Assembly: GCF_030403745.1 (NCBI RefSeq)
Contig: NZ_JAQMWP010000032.1
Span: forward strand, 1 to 64,000
Source: Streptomyces sp. S.PB5
Lineage (GTDB): Bacteria; Actinomycetota; Actinomycetes; Streptomycetales; Streptomycetaceae
Length of the DNA stretch: 64,000 bases
Reading direction: 5' to 3'
Positions 33,190 to 42,016 of the stretch are shown here, one piece after another (position 1 is the first letter of the stretch; each line of letters opens with the position of its first letter). The notes below the pieces were generated by a model. It worked only from the letters and a program-made list of their open reading frames with translations. It was not told the DNA's origin and did no database searches. The position numbers and the translations under genes are program-made.

Positions 33190-34683
33190 GTGTCTGACTC
33201 TTCACGCGATACCGCCGAAGGCGCCGGCTGGGGCACCGCAGAACGCGGCGATTACGAACGGCTGATGCCGCCCAAGGTCGAGAAGCTCTCGTGGCTCGAC
33301 CCGAGGACCCTGTGGGCCGCCCGTAACGGCGTGCTGGCCTCCTGGTTCGGGGACCCGACGGGCCGGACCCGCGGCCGCTGGGTGGCACAGCGGGCGGCGG
33401 GCGGCGCACCCGCCGACAAGGTGATCCGGCGGGACGACCCGGACCGGTTCTCCTTCCTGGTGATCGGTGACACCGGCGAGGGCGACGCGTCTCAGTACTC
33501 CGTCGTGCCGGGGTTTCTGAAGGTCGGTAAGGACACCAGTTTCGCGGTCCTCGCCAGTGACGTGATCTACCCGGTCGGCAGCGCGGACGACTACGGCACG
33601 AAGTTCTTCCGCCCGTACCAGGACTACCCGGCGCCCATCTACGCGATACCGGGCAACCACGACTGGTACGAGGACCTGGGCGCCTTCATGCGCGTCTTCT
33701 GCGACGACGCCCCGCCGCTCACCCCCGAGCCCGCGCCCCGCCCGCTCAGCCCGGCATGGCTGCGCTCCCTGCTCTGGCACCGCCCGAGGCCCGACGACGG
33801 CCAACACCTCGACGCGGCACGGCGGTTGAGACAGGACCCTGCCCAACAGGGCGTCCAGCCGGGTCCGTACTGGGCGATCGACGCCGGACCGGTGCGGATC
33901 ATCGGCATCGACACCGGGCTGCTGGGCACCGTCGACGCCGAACAGGGCGCCTGGCTGCGCGAGGTGTCACAGGGGCCGCGCCCGAAGATCCTCGTCACCG
34001 GCTCGCCCCTCTACGTGGACGCGAAGTACGAGCCGTGCGCGATCGAAGGCGGCGGCACCGTCGACGACATCGTCCGCGACCCGGCGCATCACTACGTGGC
34101 CGCGATAGGCGGCGACATCCACAACTACCAGCGCTATCCGGTCGACGTGGACGGCCGCACCATCCAGTACGTCGTCGCGGGAGGCGGCGGAGCCTTCATG
34201 CACGCCACCCACACCATCCCGCACGTCTCCGTCGCGAACGTCACCGAGCGGGACTTCCGCTGCTATCCGCTGCGCGGCGACTCCCTCGCCTTCTACAGCA
34301 AGCTCTACGGGCGCCGGCTGCGCCTGCGCCGCTTCTTCACCCTCACCGAGGCCGAGGCGGCAGCCGTGATCGCCGAACGTCTGGGAATGCCCCTCACCCG
34401 CACTCCGGGCGAGCCCGCGCGCATCACGTTCCGCACCCGCATCGTCGCCAGTCTGCTGGGCGCCGGGACCCGGACCACCAAGTTCCGCCTCCCGGTCCGC
34501 AAGATCTACACCCAGCTGTTCTCCCCGAGCTCGGCGACCCACAGCCCGCCGTTCTTCAAGAGCTTCCTGCGTCTGGACGTCAGCCCGGAGTCGATCCGGC
34601 TGCGCTGCCACGCCGCCACCGGCAATCGCGCACAGGAGCTGGACCCGCCGGTCGAGGACGAGGTCGTCATTCCGCTGACCTGA
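33190..34683 (+). CDS. Calcineurin-like metallophosphoesterase
   Basis: 497 residues. The metal-site blocks are in order: VIGDTGEGD (block 1, usually GDxH), ASDVIYPVGSADDYG (GDxxY-like), GNHDWYED (GNHD/E), then late His blocks GSPLYVD and GGDIHNYQRYP. Altered first and fourth blocks mark a divergent actinobacterial branch. An Arg-rich C-terminal domain of about 120 residues is unique to this branch. No signal peptide, so presumably cytosolic. The substrate is unknown. Followed by the LLM gene after 88 bases. Confidence 0.85.
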   Translation: MSDSSRDTAEGAGWGTAERGDYERLMPPKVEKLSWLDPRTLWAARNGVLASWFGDPTGRTRGRWVAQRAAGGAPADKVIRRDDPDRFSFLVIGDTGEGDASQYSVVPGFLKVGKDTSFAVLASDVIYPVGSADDYGTKFFRPYQDYPAPIYAIPGNHDWYEDLGAFMRVFCDDAPPLTPEPAPRPLSPAWLRSLLWHRPRPDDGQHLDAARRLRQDPAQQGVQPGPYWAIDAGPVRIIGIDTGLLGTVDAEQGAWLREVSQGPRPKILVTGSPLYVDAKYEPCAIEGGGTVDDIVRDPAHHYVAAIGGDIHNYQRYPVDVDGRTIQYVVAGGGGAFMHATHTIPHVSVANVTERDFRCYPLRGDSLAFYSKLYGRRLRLRRFFTLTEAEAAAVIAERLGMPLTRTPGEPARITFRTRIVASLLGAGTRTTKFRLPVRKIYTQLFSPSSATHSPPFFKSFLRLDVSPESIRLRCHAATGNRAQELDPPVEDEVVIPLT

Positions 34684-34740
34684 TCCTGACCAGGGTGGGG
34701 GAACACTTCTCGCGCCGTCCCGGTTGGCACGGCTGTACTA

Positions 34741-34754
34741 CTTGATAGATCAAG
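34741..34754. promoter_or_regulatory. Palindrome CTTGAT-AG-ATCAAG upstream of the LLM gene
   Basis: Perfect inverted repeat, 17 bases before the ATG and next to the GGAGGAG ribosome site. TTGAT-N2-ATCAA is a typical MarR-family half-site spacing. Confidence 0.5.
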
Positions 34755-34771
34755 CAAGCCTGGAGGAGCCC

Positions 34772-35800
34772 ATGCCGCCCACCCCACGCCCCCTGCGCAA
34801 GCTGGGCTTCCTGACCATCGGCCTCTTCGACGAGTCCGACCCGGGCCGCGGTCACGAGTCCACGCTGGAGATCATCGAGCTGGGCGAGCGGCTCGGCTTC
34901 GACAGCGCCTGGCTGCGCCACCGCCATCTGCAGTACGGCATCTCCTCCCCGGTGGCGATCATGGCGGCGGCCTCCCAGCGCACGAGCCGCATCGAGCTCG
35001 GCACCGCGGTCATCCCGCTCGGCTGGGAGAACCCGCTGCGGCTCGCGGAGGACCTGGCGACGGTCGATCTGCTGTCCGGCGGGCGCATCAACCCGGGCGT
35101 GAGCGTGGGCCCGCCCATGCACTACGACCAGGTCAAGGAGGCGCTGTACCCGGACACCGCCGACGTCGAGGACTTCTCGTACGAGCGGGTGCGGCGCCTG
35201 CTGGACTTCGTGCGCGGCAAGCCGGCCACCGACTTCAGCGGGGTGGAGGGCTTCGAGGTCTTCTCGGATCGGGTGCAACCGCACTCCCCCGGTCTGGGCC
35301 GCCGCCTGTGGTACGGCGGCGGCAGCCTGAGCTCGGCGCGCTGGGCGGGCGAGCACGGCATGAACTTCCTGACCAGCAGCGTCGTCAAGGCCGAGAACCC
35401 GGGCGAGACCACGGACTTCGCGGAGATCCAGCTGTCCCACATCCGCGCCTTCCGCGCCGCCCACCCCGACGGCGAGGCCGCCCGCGTCTCCCAGGGGCTC
35501 GTCGTCATCCCCACCGACTCGGCCACGCCGGCACAGCGCGCGAAGTACGAGGAGTACGCCGCGAAGCGCACCCCCCGTACCACGTCACCGCAGGGCCCCG
35601 CCCGTCTGCTGTTCGCGCCGGACATCGTCGGCACCTCGGCGGAGATCGCCGAACGGCTCCACGCACACGCGGCGTTCCGTGAGATCGACGAGGTCGCGTT
35701 CGCACTGCCGTTCACCTTCGAGCACGAGGACTACGTCCAGATCCTCACCGACATGGCGACCGAGCTGGGCCCGGCCCTGGGCCGGCGGCCGTCCGCCTGA
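34772..35800 (+). CDS. LLM-class flavin-dependent monooxygenase
   Basis: 342 residues from ATG 34772. A luciferase-like TIM barrel with LGFLTIGLFDESDPGRGHESTLEIIELGERLGFDSAWLRHRH at the start, the RIELGTAVIPLGWENPLRLAEDLATVDLLSGGR segment and a late GTSAEIAERLHAH helix. Such proteins use reduced FMN or F420. It has a MarR-type palindrome in its leader and is convergent with the MMPL exporter gene. Confidence 0.88.
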   Translation: MPPTPRPLRKLGFLTIGLFDESDPGRGHESTLEIIELGERLGFDSAWLRHRHLQYGISSPVAIMAAASQRTSRIELGTAVIPLGWENPLRLAEDLATVDLLSGGRINPGVSVGPPMHYDQVKEALYPDTADVEDFSYERVRRLLDFVRGKPATDFSGVEGFEVFSDRVQPHSPGLGRRLWYGGGSLSSARWAGEHGMNFLTSSVVKAENPGETTDFAEIQLSHIRAFRAAHPDGEAARVSQGLVVIPTDSATPAQRAKYEEYAAKRTPRTTSPQGPARLLFAPDIVGTSAEIAERLHAHAAFREIDEVAFALPFTFEHEDYVQILTDMATELGPALGRRPSA

Positions 35801-35826
35801 ACGAGGAGCACCGGCCCCGACGCCCC

Positions 35827-35851
35827 CTGCCGCGGGCCCGCTGAGCGGCAG
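35827..35851. terminator. Bidirectional terminator between LLM and MMPL genes
   Basis: Inverted repeat CTGCCGC (35827-35833) with GCGGCAG (35845-35851) and an 11-base G+C loop, in the 61-base gap between convergent genes. Confidence 0.55.
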
Positions 35852-35861
35852 GCCCGCCGGC

Positions 35862-38069
35862 TCAAGATGTCGATGTGAGTTCCGCGGGGATCTTGTCAGG
35901 TGCGGGCGTGTCCTTCTGGAGGCTGCTCCCCTCGACATCGAGATCGGGCAGCAGCCGGTCCAGCCAGCCCGGGAGCCACCAAGCCCGTCGTCCGGCCAGG
36001 GCCAGAACAGCGGGGACCAGGGTCAGGCGTACGGCGAAGGCATCGATCGCCACGCCGACGGCCAGAGCGAAGGCGATGGGCTTGATCAAGGCGTCGTCCA
36101 GGGGGAAGAAGCCCGCGAAGACAGTGATCATGATCAGCGCGGCAGCGGTGACGACGCGGAAACTGTGCTGGGCGCCATCGACGATCGACTGCCGGGCCCG
36201 GCCCGAGTGGGTCCATTCCTCTCGTATCCCGGAGACGAGGAACACCTCGTAGTCCATGGCGAGTCCGAAGAGGACGCCGATGAGGATGATCGGCAGGAAG
36301 CTGACGACCGGACCGGTGTGCGGAACGCCGAGGACATCCGCGAGCCAGCCCCACTGGAAGAGAGCGACGACCAGGCCGAGTGAGGCGCCCACGGAGAGCA
36401 GGAATCCGGCCGCGGCCTTGAGCGGGACGACGAGCGAACGGAACACCGTCATCAGCAGGATCAGGCTGAGTCCGACGACGATGGCGACGAACGGGAGCAG
36501 GGAGTCTCCCAGCCGCGTGGAGACGTCGATGTTGACGGCGGTGGTGCCGGTGACGGCGACAGCGGCGCCGGTGGCGGTGCGCAGGTCGGATGCGCTGTCG
36601 CGGATGTCCCGGACGAGTTGGTCGGTGCGCACACTGTCGGGACCGGTCTCGGGGATGACGGTGATGACGGTCTGGCCGGGGTCGTGGGTGGGCTGGGGCG
36701 GGAGTACCGCCTTGACGCCCCTGAAGTCGCCCAGCCGCTGGGCGACTTGAGCGGCCGCCTGGTCGCTGTTGCCGTCGTGGGTCCGGGTCAGGATGAGAAG
36801 CGGGCCGTTGAAGCCGGGGCCGAACTTGTCGCTGACGGTGTCGTACGCCGCCCGTTGGGTCGAACCCTTCGCGGCCGAGCTGTTGTCGGGCAGGGCCAGC
36901 CGCAGGTCGGCGGCGGGCAGGGCGAGGGCGAGGAGGACACCCGCGGTGCCGAGGACCGCGAGCAGGGGCCTGGCGACGACACCCTTGACCCAGCGGGCGC
37001 CGAGTGACGGCTTGCCGACGGTCTCCTCGGCGTCGGTGGCACGGAGTGCGGCGCCGCTGCCGGCCTTGGGGGCGAGCTTCGCTCCGGCGAAACCGGCGAG
37101 TGCGGGCAGCAGGGTGATCGAGGCGAGGACCGCTACGAGGACGGCTCCGGCGGCGCCCAAGCCCATCGTGGTCAGAAAGGGGATGCCTATGACGCTCAAC
37201 GCGGCAAGGGCGATGATCACGGTGCCGCCGGCGAAGACGACCGCGCTGCCCGCGGTGCCGTTGGCGAGAGCTATGGACTCCTGGGGACCGGTGCCACGAG
37301 CGAGTTGCTGGCGGTGGCGGGAGACGATGAACAGGGCGTAGTCGATGCCGACGGCCAGCCCCAGCATCAGCGCGAGGGTGACGGCCGTCGAGGAGATGCC
37401 GGCCACAGGCGTCAGAGCCAGCAGGCCGGTGAGTCCGACCGCGACCCCTGCCAGGGCGGGCAGCAGCGCCATGCCGGCGGCGAGCAGGGAGCCGAAGGTG
37501 AGCACGAGGACGAGGACGGCGACGATCACGCCGATGACCTCCGAGGCGCCTACGTGCACACCCTTGCTGCTGAACACCGAGCCGCCCACCGACGCCGTGA
37601 GTCCTTGGCGTTCGGCGGTCTTCGCCACGTCCTGGAGAGCGTTGACGGAGGCGCTGCTCACCTCGGCGTTCTGCACGGAGTACTGCACCTGAACGATGGC
37701 CGTGGTCCGATCCGCCGAGACGGCCCCGGAGGTCAGCGGATCCACCACCGCGCTGACCTGTGGTGCCCTGTCCGCGGCGGCCACGGCCTGAGCGATCGCC
37801 GTGGTGTAGGGCGGCTCGGAGACGTGGTGCCCCTCGGGGGATGTGAGAACGATCTGGGCGTTCGCGCCGGACGCCTGCGGCAGGGTCGAGCGCAGGGTGT
37901 CCAGCGCTCGCTGCGACTCGGTGCCGGGTACGGAGAAGCGGTCGTCGAGCTTGCCGCCGAAGAGGCCGACGCAGGTGATGAGCGCGGCGAGGACGGCGAG
38001 CCAGACGCCGAGGACCAGCTTTCGGTGCTGGTAGGCGCGGTGGCCCAGACGGTGGAGCAGGACGGCCAT
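35862..38069 (-). CDS. MMPL/RND-family transporter
   Basis: 735 residues with two homologous halves, each one helix plus a periplasmic-side loop plus five helices. The first half begins LGHRAYQHRKLVLGVWLAVLAALITCVGLFGGKLDDRFSVPGTESQRALDTL, the usual MMPL opening. The repeated GLAVGIDYALFIVSRHR and GLAMDYEVFLVSGIREE carry the Asp-Tyr pairs of the proton-relay helix 4. Actinobacterial MMPLs export lipids, siderophores or drugs. ATG 38069 follows AGGAGC. Its promoter region has CTTGAGC-N17-GCTCAAG (38122-38152), and it faces the amine-oxidase operon. Confidence 0.93.
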   Translation of the reverse strand: MAVLLHRLGHRAYQHRKLVLGVWLAVLAALITCVGLFGGKLDDRFSVPGTESQRALDTLRSTLPQASGANAQIVLTSPEGHHVSEPPYTTAIAQAVAAADRAPQVSAVVDPLTSGAVSADRTTAIVQVQYSVQNAEVSSASVNALQDVAKTAERQGLTASVGGSVFSSKGVHVGASEVIGVIVAVLVLVLTFGSLLAAGMALLPALAGVAVGLTGLLALTPVAGISSTAVTLALMLGLAVGIDYALFIVSRHRQQLARGTGPQESIALANGTAGSAVVFAGGTVIIALAALSVIGIPFLTTMGLGAAGAVLVAVLASITLLPALAGFAGAKLAPKAGSGAALRATDAEETVGKPSLGARWVKGVVARPLLAVLGTAGVLLALALPAADLRLALPDNSSAAKGSTQRAAYDTVSDKFGPGFNGPLLILTRTHDGNSDQAAAQVAQRLGDFRGVKAVLPPQPTHDPGQTVITVIPETGPDSVRTDQLVRDIRDSASDLRTATGAAVAVTGTTAVNIDVSTRLGDSLLPFVAIVVGLSLILLMTVFRSLVVPLKAAAGFLLSVGASLGLVVALFQWGWLADVLGVPHTGPVVSFLPIILIGVLFGLAMDYEVFLVSGIREEWTHSGRARQSIVDGAQHSFRVVTAAALIMITVFAGFFPLDDALIKPIAFALAVGVAIDAFAVRLTLVPAVLALAGRRAWWLPGWLDRLLPDLDVEGSSLQKDTPAPDKIPAELTSTS

Positions 38070-38121
38070 GACGGGCTCCTGAGCGTGAAGGGAAACAGGG
38101 GCGGGAGGAGGGCGACCTCCG

Positions 38122-38152
38122 CTTGAGCGCCAGACTTTATCAAGTGCTCAAG
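38122..38152. promoter_or_regulatory. Inverted repeat in the MMPL promoter
   Basis: CTTGAGC (38122-38128) and GCTCAAG (38146-38152) frame an AT-richer core that contains ATCAAG, the half-site also found before the LLM gene. Likely operator for the exporter; the regulator is not identified. Confidence 0.4.
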
Positions 38153-38245
38153 TCAATCGACTAGGTCTGCCGGGTGACATGAATCACCCACCCCTGCAAT
38201 CCACTTGAACAGCAGCGACATACGCATTCACCCAACTGAATAACT

Positions 38246-38279
38246 CGACCTTGTCACTCGACAATGTCGTGTGTATGGT
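38246..38279 (+). promoter_or_regulatory. Amine-oxidase promoter with TetR-type operator
   Basis: -35 TTGTCA (38251-38256), 17-base spacer, -10 TATGGT (38274-38279). The 17-mer CGACCTTGTC-ACT-CGAC (38246-38262) covers the -35 and recurs at 40305-40321 before the TetR gene. It contains the inverted repeat TTGTC-ACTC-GACAA. Confidence 0.65.
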
Positions 38280-38326
38280 CATGGTCGCACCGACTCCCCC
38301 CGCCTGGACATCACCGAGGAGTGACC

Positions 38327-39706
38327 ATGAACGACCACTGGAACCACAGGACCGACGTCGTCGTGATCGGCGCAGGTCTCGCCGGCCTGAGCGCGGCGCG
38401 GGACCTCGTGGCGGCCGGCAAGTCGGTCGCCGTACTGGAGGCACGCGACCGGGTGGGCGGGCGTCTGCTCAACCACCACCTGGGCGACGGTCAGATCACA
38501 GAGATCGGCGGCCAGTTCGTGGGCCCCACCCAGGACCGCATCCTGGCGTTGGCCAAGGACGTCGGCGTCGACACCTACCAGGCCGAGGTCCCGGGCGAGA
38601 ACGTCTATGTGCACGACGGCCGGGCCAAGCGCTTCTCCGGGCACACTCCCCCGGACCTGCTCGCCCTTCCCGACATGGGTCTCGCGCTGGCCCGCATCGG
38701 CAAGGAGGCCGCCAGGATCGACCCGGCGGCGCCCTGGAAGGCGCCGAAGGCGCTGGAACTCGACGGCATGACGTACGAGACGTGGCTGCGCAAGGCCGAG
38801 ATCACCGGCGGCGCCGTCGACCTGGTCAACATCTTCCTCAACTCCGCCTACGGCGGCGAGGCACGTGACGCGTCCGCGCTGTTCAGCCTCTGGTACGTGG
38901 CCACGTTCGGCGACGAGACGCACCCGGGCACCATGGAACGAGGCACGGGGACCGCCGGAGGCGCCCAGGACAGCCGGTTCGTCGGTGGTTCACAGCTTGT
39001 CGCCCAGCGGCTGGCGGTCGAACTCGACGGACGGGTCCATCTGTCGGCGCCGGTGCGGCGCGTCACCCAGGACTCCACCGGCGTCACCGTCATCTCGGAC
39101 GCGGGTGTGTGGCACGCCGAGCAGGTGATCGTCGCCATACCGCCGCTGCTGGCCTCACGGATCGTGTGGGATCCGCTGCTGCCGCCGCAGCAGGACCAGC
39201 TGTTCCAGCGGCTTCCGTTCGGCACTCTCATGAAGTGTGTGGCCGTCTACGACAGGCCGTTCTGGCGGGAGGAGGGCCTCTCGGGCATGGGCCTGCTGCG
39301 AGGCGGCTCGCCGCTCCGCGAGATGTTCGACAACACCCCGCCGGACGGCGGACCGGGCGTCCTCATGGGCTTCCTCGGCGGCAAGGAATGGCGCAAGTGG
39401 GCACACCGGCCGGCCGGTGAACGCCGCGGTGCCGTGCTGCGCTCCTTCGCCCAGGTCGTCGGGGAGCGCGCCTTCGAGACGGTCGACTACGTCGAGCAGG
39501 ACTGGACGGCCGAGCAGTGGACCCAGGGCGGCCCCACCTCGGTCGCCGCTCCCGGCGTGCTCACCTCCTACGGCGAGTGGATGGGCCGCGCCTTCGGCCG
39601 GGTCCACTGGGCGGGCGCCGAGTTCTCCCCGTACTGGAACGGCTTCATGGACGGCGCGGTCCGCTCCGGCCAGGACGCCGCCGCCGAACTGCTGGGACAG
39701 AACTGA
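38327..39706 (+). CDS. Flavin monoamine oxidase-family protein
   Basis: 459 residues from ATG 38327 after GAGGAG. FAD motif GAGLAG (15-20) and EARDRVGGRL (38-47) at the N-terminus, the middle VNIFLNSAYGGEARDASALFSLWYVATF, and the C-terminal FAD-binding GRVHWAGAEFSPYWNGFMDGAVRSG in which a Trp/Tyr-rich cage would flank the flavin. Likely oxidises a primary or poly-amine. First gene of an operon with an SRPBCC protein, under a TetR-type operator. Confidence 0.9.
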   Translation: MNDHWNHRTDVVVIGAGLAGLSAARDLVAAGKSVAVLEARDRVGGRLLNHHLGDGQITEIGGQFVGPTQDRILALAKDVGVDTYQAEVPGENVYVHDGRAKRFSGHTPPDLLALPDMGLALARIGKEAARIDPAAPWKAPKALELDGMTYETWLRKAEITGGAVDLVNIFLNSAYGGEARDASALFSLWYVATFGDETHPGTMERGTGTAGGAQDSRFVGGSQLVAQRLAVELDGRVHLSAPVRRVTQDSTGVTVISDAGVWHAEQVIVAIPPLLASRIVWDPLLPPQQDQLFQRLPFGTLMKCVAVYDRPFWREEGLSGMGLLRGGSPLREMFDNTPPDGGPGVLMGFLGGKEWRKWAHRPAGERRGAVLRSFAQVVGERAFETVDYVEQDWTAEQWTQGGPTSVAAPGVLTSYGEWMGRAFGRVHWAGAEFSPYWNGFMDGAVRSGQDAAAELLGQN

Positions 39707-39733
39707 CCAACCACCAACCACCAACCACCGACC
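39706..39733. repeat. Four tandem 7-bp repeats between amine oxidase and SRPBCC genes
   Basis: ACCAACC repeated three times and a fourth copy ACCGACC, filling the space between the amine-oxidase stop and the SRPBCC ribosome site. Slippage here would change intercistronic spacing. Confidence 0.7.
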
Positions 39734-39748
39734 GCGAGGACTTCTGCC

Positions 39749-40237
39749 ATGAACACGTACACCGTCACCGAAACAGCCGTCATCGACGCCCCCGTGGAAC
39801 GGGTCTGGGAGGTCATCTCCCGCACCGACCGCTACGCGGAGTGGGTCGCCGGAGCGATCGAGGTCACCGACCACCACGGCGTGGCCGCCCTCGGCAAGAC
39901 CTACGCCGAACGCAACCGCACCGTCGGGCCACTGCGCACCAACTCGGTGTGGACGGTCAAGGAGATCGACCCGCTCAGGCGCCGCGTCGACACCGGCACC
40001 GGTTTCGCCCCCTTGCAGGACGTGACCAGCATCTTCGAACTCCGTCCGATACCCGGACCGGACGGCGGCCCCGGGGCGACGGAGATGATCTACCAGGTGG
40101 AGTACGCCATCGGGCTCGGTCCGATCGGGACACTCATCAACGGCTTCCAGGAGCCCGGCATGCGGGCAGGGATGCGGACGTCCATGGCCAATCTCGACCG
40201 GCTGATCCGCTCCGAGGACTCGTCGCTCGCCCGGTGA
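39749..40237 (+). CDS. SRPBCC-family (START-like) protein
   Basis: 162 residues forming a single helix-grip domain: ETAVIDAPVERVWEVISRTDRYAEWVAG, VGPLRTNSVWTVKEIDP, and a long C-terminal helix (GMRAGMRTSMANLDRLI). Such folds bind or cyclise hydrophobic ligands. Cotranscribed with the amine oxidase, it may hold or transform its substrate or product. Confidence 0.88.
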   Translation: MNTYTVTETAVIDAPVERVWEVISRTDRYAEWVAGAIEVTDHHGVAALGKTYAERNRTVGPLRTNSVWTVKEIDPLRRRVDTGTGFAPLQDVTSIFELRPIPGPDGGPGATEMIYQVEYAIGLGPIGTLINGFQEPGMRAGMRTSMANLDRLIRSEDSSLAR

Positions 40238-40304
40238 GGTGAGTTCTGCACTGGTCTGCGGCGGTCCCCTTCGGACCGCCGTCGGCCAGTCCGCATCCCC
40301 GGAC

Positions 40305-40349
40305 CGACCTTGTCGACCGACCCGTTCGAAAGACTCAGTCGAATAGAAT
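40305..40349 (+). promoter_or_regulatory. TetR autoregulatory operator and leaderless promoter
   Basis: CGACCTTGTC-GAC-CGAC (40305-40321) matches the site at 38246-38262 in all positions but the central three. TTCGA/TCGAA (40325-40329, 40339-40343) is a second inverted repeat. The -10 TAGAAT (40344-40349) ends six bases before the ATG. Confidence 0.6.
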
Positions 40350-40355
40350 GTCCTC

Positions 40356-40943
40356 ATGGCTCACGTGACCGCGGCGGAACGCCGCCCCCAGTTGATCAAA
40401 GCAGCGATCGATCTCATGACCCGGGAGGGCGTCGCCGCCGGCAGCACCCGGGCCATCGCCGCCGAGCTGGGTGTCGCCCAGGCGACCGTGCACTACACCT
40501 TCGGCACGAAGGAAGAGCTGTACCGGGCCGTCATGGAACAGCTCACCGAGGACCTGGTCTCCCAGGTCGAGCGGGCCGCACCCGCGCAGGGGAACTTCGA
40601 GGAGTCCGTCTCCACACTCGTCGAAGCACTCTGGCGGACCGTACTGGAGCAGCCGGAGTCCTATCAGCTGCTGACCGAGCTGACCCTGTTCGCTCTGCGC
40701 ACCCCGCACCTCAACGATGCCCTGGACAACCACTTGGGCGGCATCTCAGCCGTGACCTCCAAGCTCATCGAGCAAGCCGCCGACCGCACCGGTCACCGTC
40801 TGCGCCAACCCACCGGGATCACCGCGCGGTTCTTCCTCGCCGCCTTCGACGGTATGAGCATGCAGCACCTGTCGATGCCCGACGACGCGGCCGAACGGGC
40901 CTGCCTCAAGGCGCTCGTGTCAGCTGTGGTGGCCATGGCCTGA
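40356..40943 (+). CDS. TetR-family regulator of the amine-oxidase module
   Basis: 195 residues. The N-terminal helix-turn-helix spans 8-55 (RRPQLIKAAIDLMTREGVAAGSTRAIAAELGVAQATVHYTFGTKEELYRAV), followed by an all-helical ligand domain. The message appears leaderless. The operator copy in its promoter is shared with the amine-oxidase promoter, so it probably represses both itself and that operon. Confidence 0.9.
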   Translation: MAHVTAAERRPQLIKAAIDLMTREGVAAGSTRAIAAELGVAQATVHYTFGTKEELYRAVMEQLTEDLVSQVERAAPAQGNFEESVSTLVEALWRTVLEQPESYQLLTELTLFALRTPHLNDALDNHLGGISAVTSKLIEQAADRTGHRLRQPTGITARFFLAAFDGMSMQHLSMPDDAAERACLKALVSAVVAMA

Positions 40944-40994
40944 CACCCGTGCAGACCGGACGGCACACCTCGCCGTAGACCGGCGGGGAGTTCT

Positions 40995-41966
40995 TCACCA
41001 GCGCCCCGCCTCGGTGCCCACGATCGGCTCCGACGGCTTGCCGTTCACGCCCACCGGGACGTCTCCGGTGAGCATCACCCGGTGCATGGTCCGGGGGAAA
41101 CCGAGGTGGGCGTTGTCGCTGGGCGCCAGATGGATGGTGGCCCGGTTGTCCCAGAAGGCCACGCTGCCCGGCTCCCAGCGGAAGCGGACCGTGTACTCGG
41201 GGCGGACCGCCTGCTCCAGGAGCATGTCCAGGACGGCCGTGCTCTCGGCGCGGGAGAGGTCGGCGATCTGCTCGACGTAGTAGCCGTTGACGTAGAGGAT
41301 CCGCTCCCCCGTCTCCGGGTGGACCCGCACCAGCGGGTGCAGCGAGGCGACCTGGTGGTCCAGCAGATGGCGGACGTACGCGTCGTCGCCGGGCCGGGAC
41401 CGGTAGCCGACGCCGAGCCGGTGCTCGACGCGCAGCCCGTCCACGAACTCCCGTACCGGGGCGGAGAGTCCGGCGTAGGCGGCGGCCAGGTTGGACCAGG
41501 TGGTGTCGCCGCCGTAGGGCGGTACGGTCTCGGCGCGCAGGATGGTCGCGGCCGGCGGGTCGATCCGGGCGCCGTGGTCGCAGTGCCAGCCGCGCAGCAG
41601 GGTGTGGCGGCGGCTCTGGAGCCACTCCTCGTGCTCCATGCCGAACTTCCCGCCCAGCTCCAGCCGGTCGGCGGTCGTCTCGACCTCGGGGTGGTCCGGC
41701 GGTGAGGCGCCGCCCCGCTTGCGCAGCACCACCGGCTCGCCGAACCGGCGGGCGAAGGCCACGTGTCCGGTGTGGTCCAGCCGTTGGTCCCGGAAGAACA
41801 CCACCTTCCAGCGCAGTACGGCGGCCCGGATCGCGGCGACCACGGCGTCGTCGAGTTCCTCGGCCAGGTCGACGCCCGTGATCTCCGCCCCGATGTGCCC
41901 GGCGGCCGGTTTCACCTCGATCCCCGGGAAGTGCTGCGCCTGCGTCATGCCCGTGTTCGTCGTCAT
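40995..41966 (-). CDS. TauD/TfdA-family Fe(II)/2-oxoglutarate dioxygenase
   Basis: 323 residues from ATG 41966. The facial triad is His128, Asp130 (WHCDHG) and distal His279 (RATIHLAP), with the 2-oxoglutarate-binding Arg in the RTMHRVML segment. The N-terminal GAEITGVDLAEELDD and VVFFRDQ are typical of TauD. Its substrate may be a sulphonate, an aryloxy acid or a carrier-bound amino acid. It follows the kinase/HEAT pair on the same strand after 50 bases. Confidence 0.9.
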   Translation of the reverse strand: MTTNTGMTQAQHFPGIEVKPAAGHIGAEITGVDLAEELDDAVVAAIRAAVLRWKVVFFRDQRLDHTGHVAFARRFGEPVVLRKRGGASPPDHPEVETTADRLELGGKFGMEHEEWLQSRRHTLLRGWHCDHGARIDPPAATILRAETVPPYGGDTTWSNLAAAYAGLSAPVREFVDGLRVEHRLGVGYRSRPGDDAYVRHLLDHQVASLHPLVRVHPETGERILYVNGYYVEQIADLSRAESTAVLDMLLEQAVRPEYTVRFRWEPGSVAFWDNRATIHLAPSDNAHLGFPRTMHRVMLTGDVPVGVNGKPSEPIVGTEAGRW

Positions 41967-42016
41967 CCGTGCTCCGTTGGTCGTCCGCGGCTGCTGAATG
42001 AAGATCGTGTCAGCGA

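Noticed and set aside
39706..39733. CRISPR-like repeats
   Set aside because: Seven-base contiguous repeats without spacers; a simple microsatellite.
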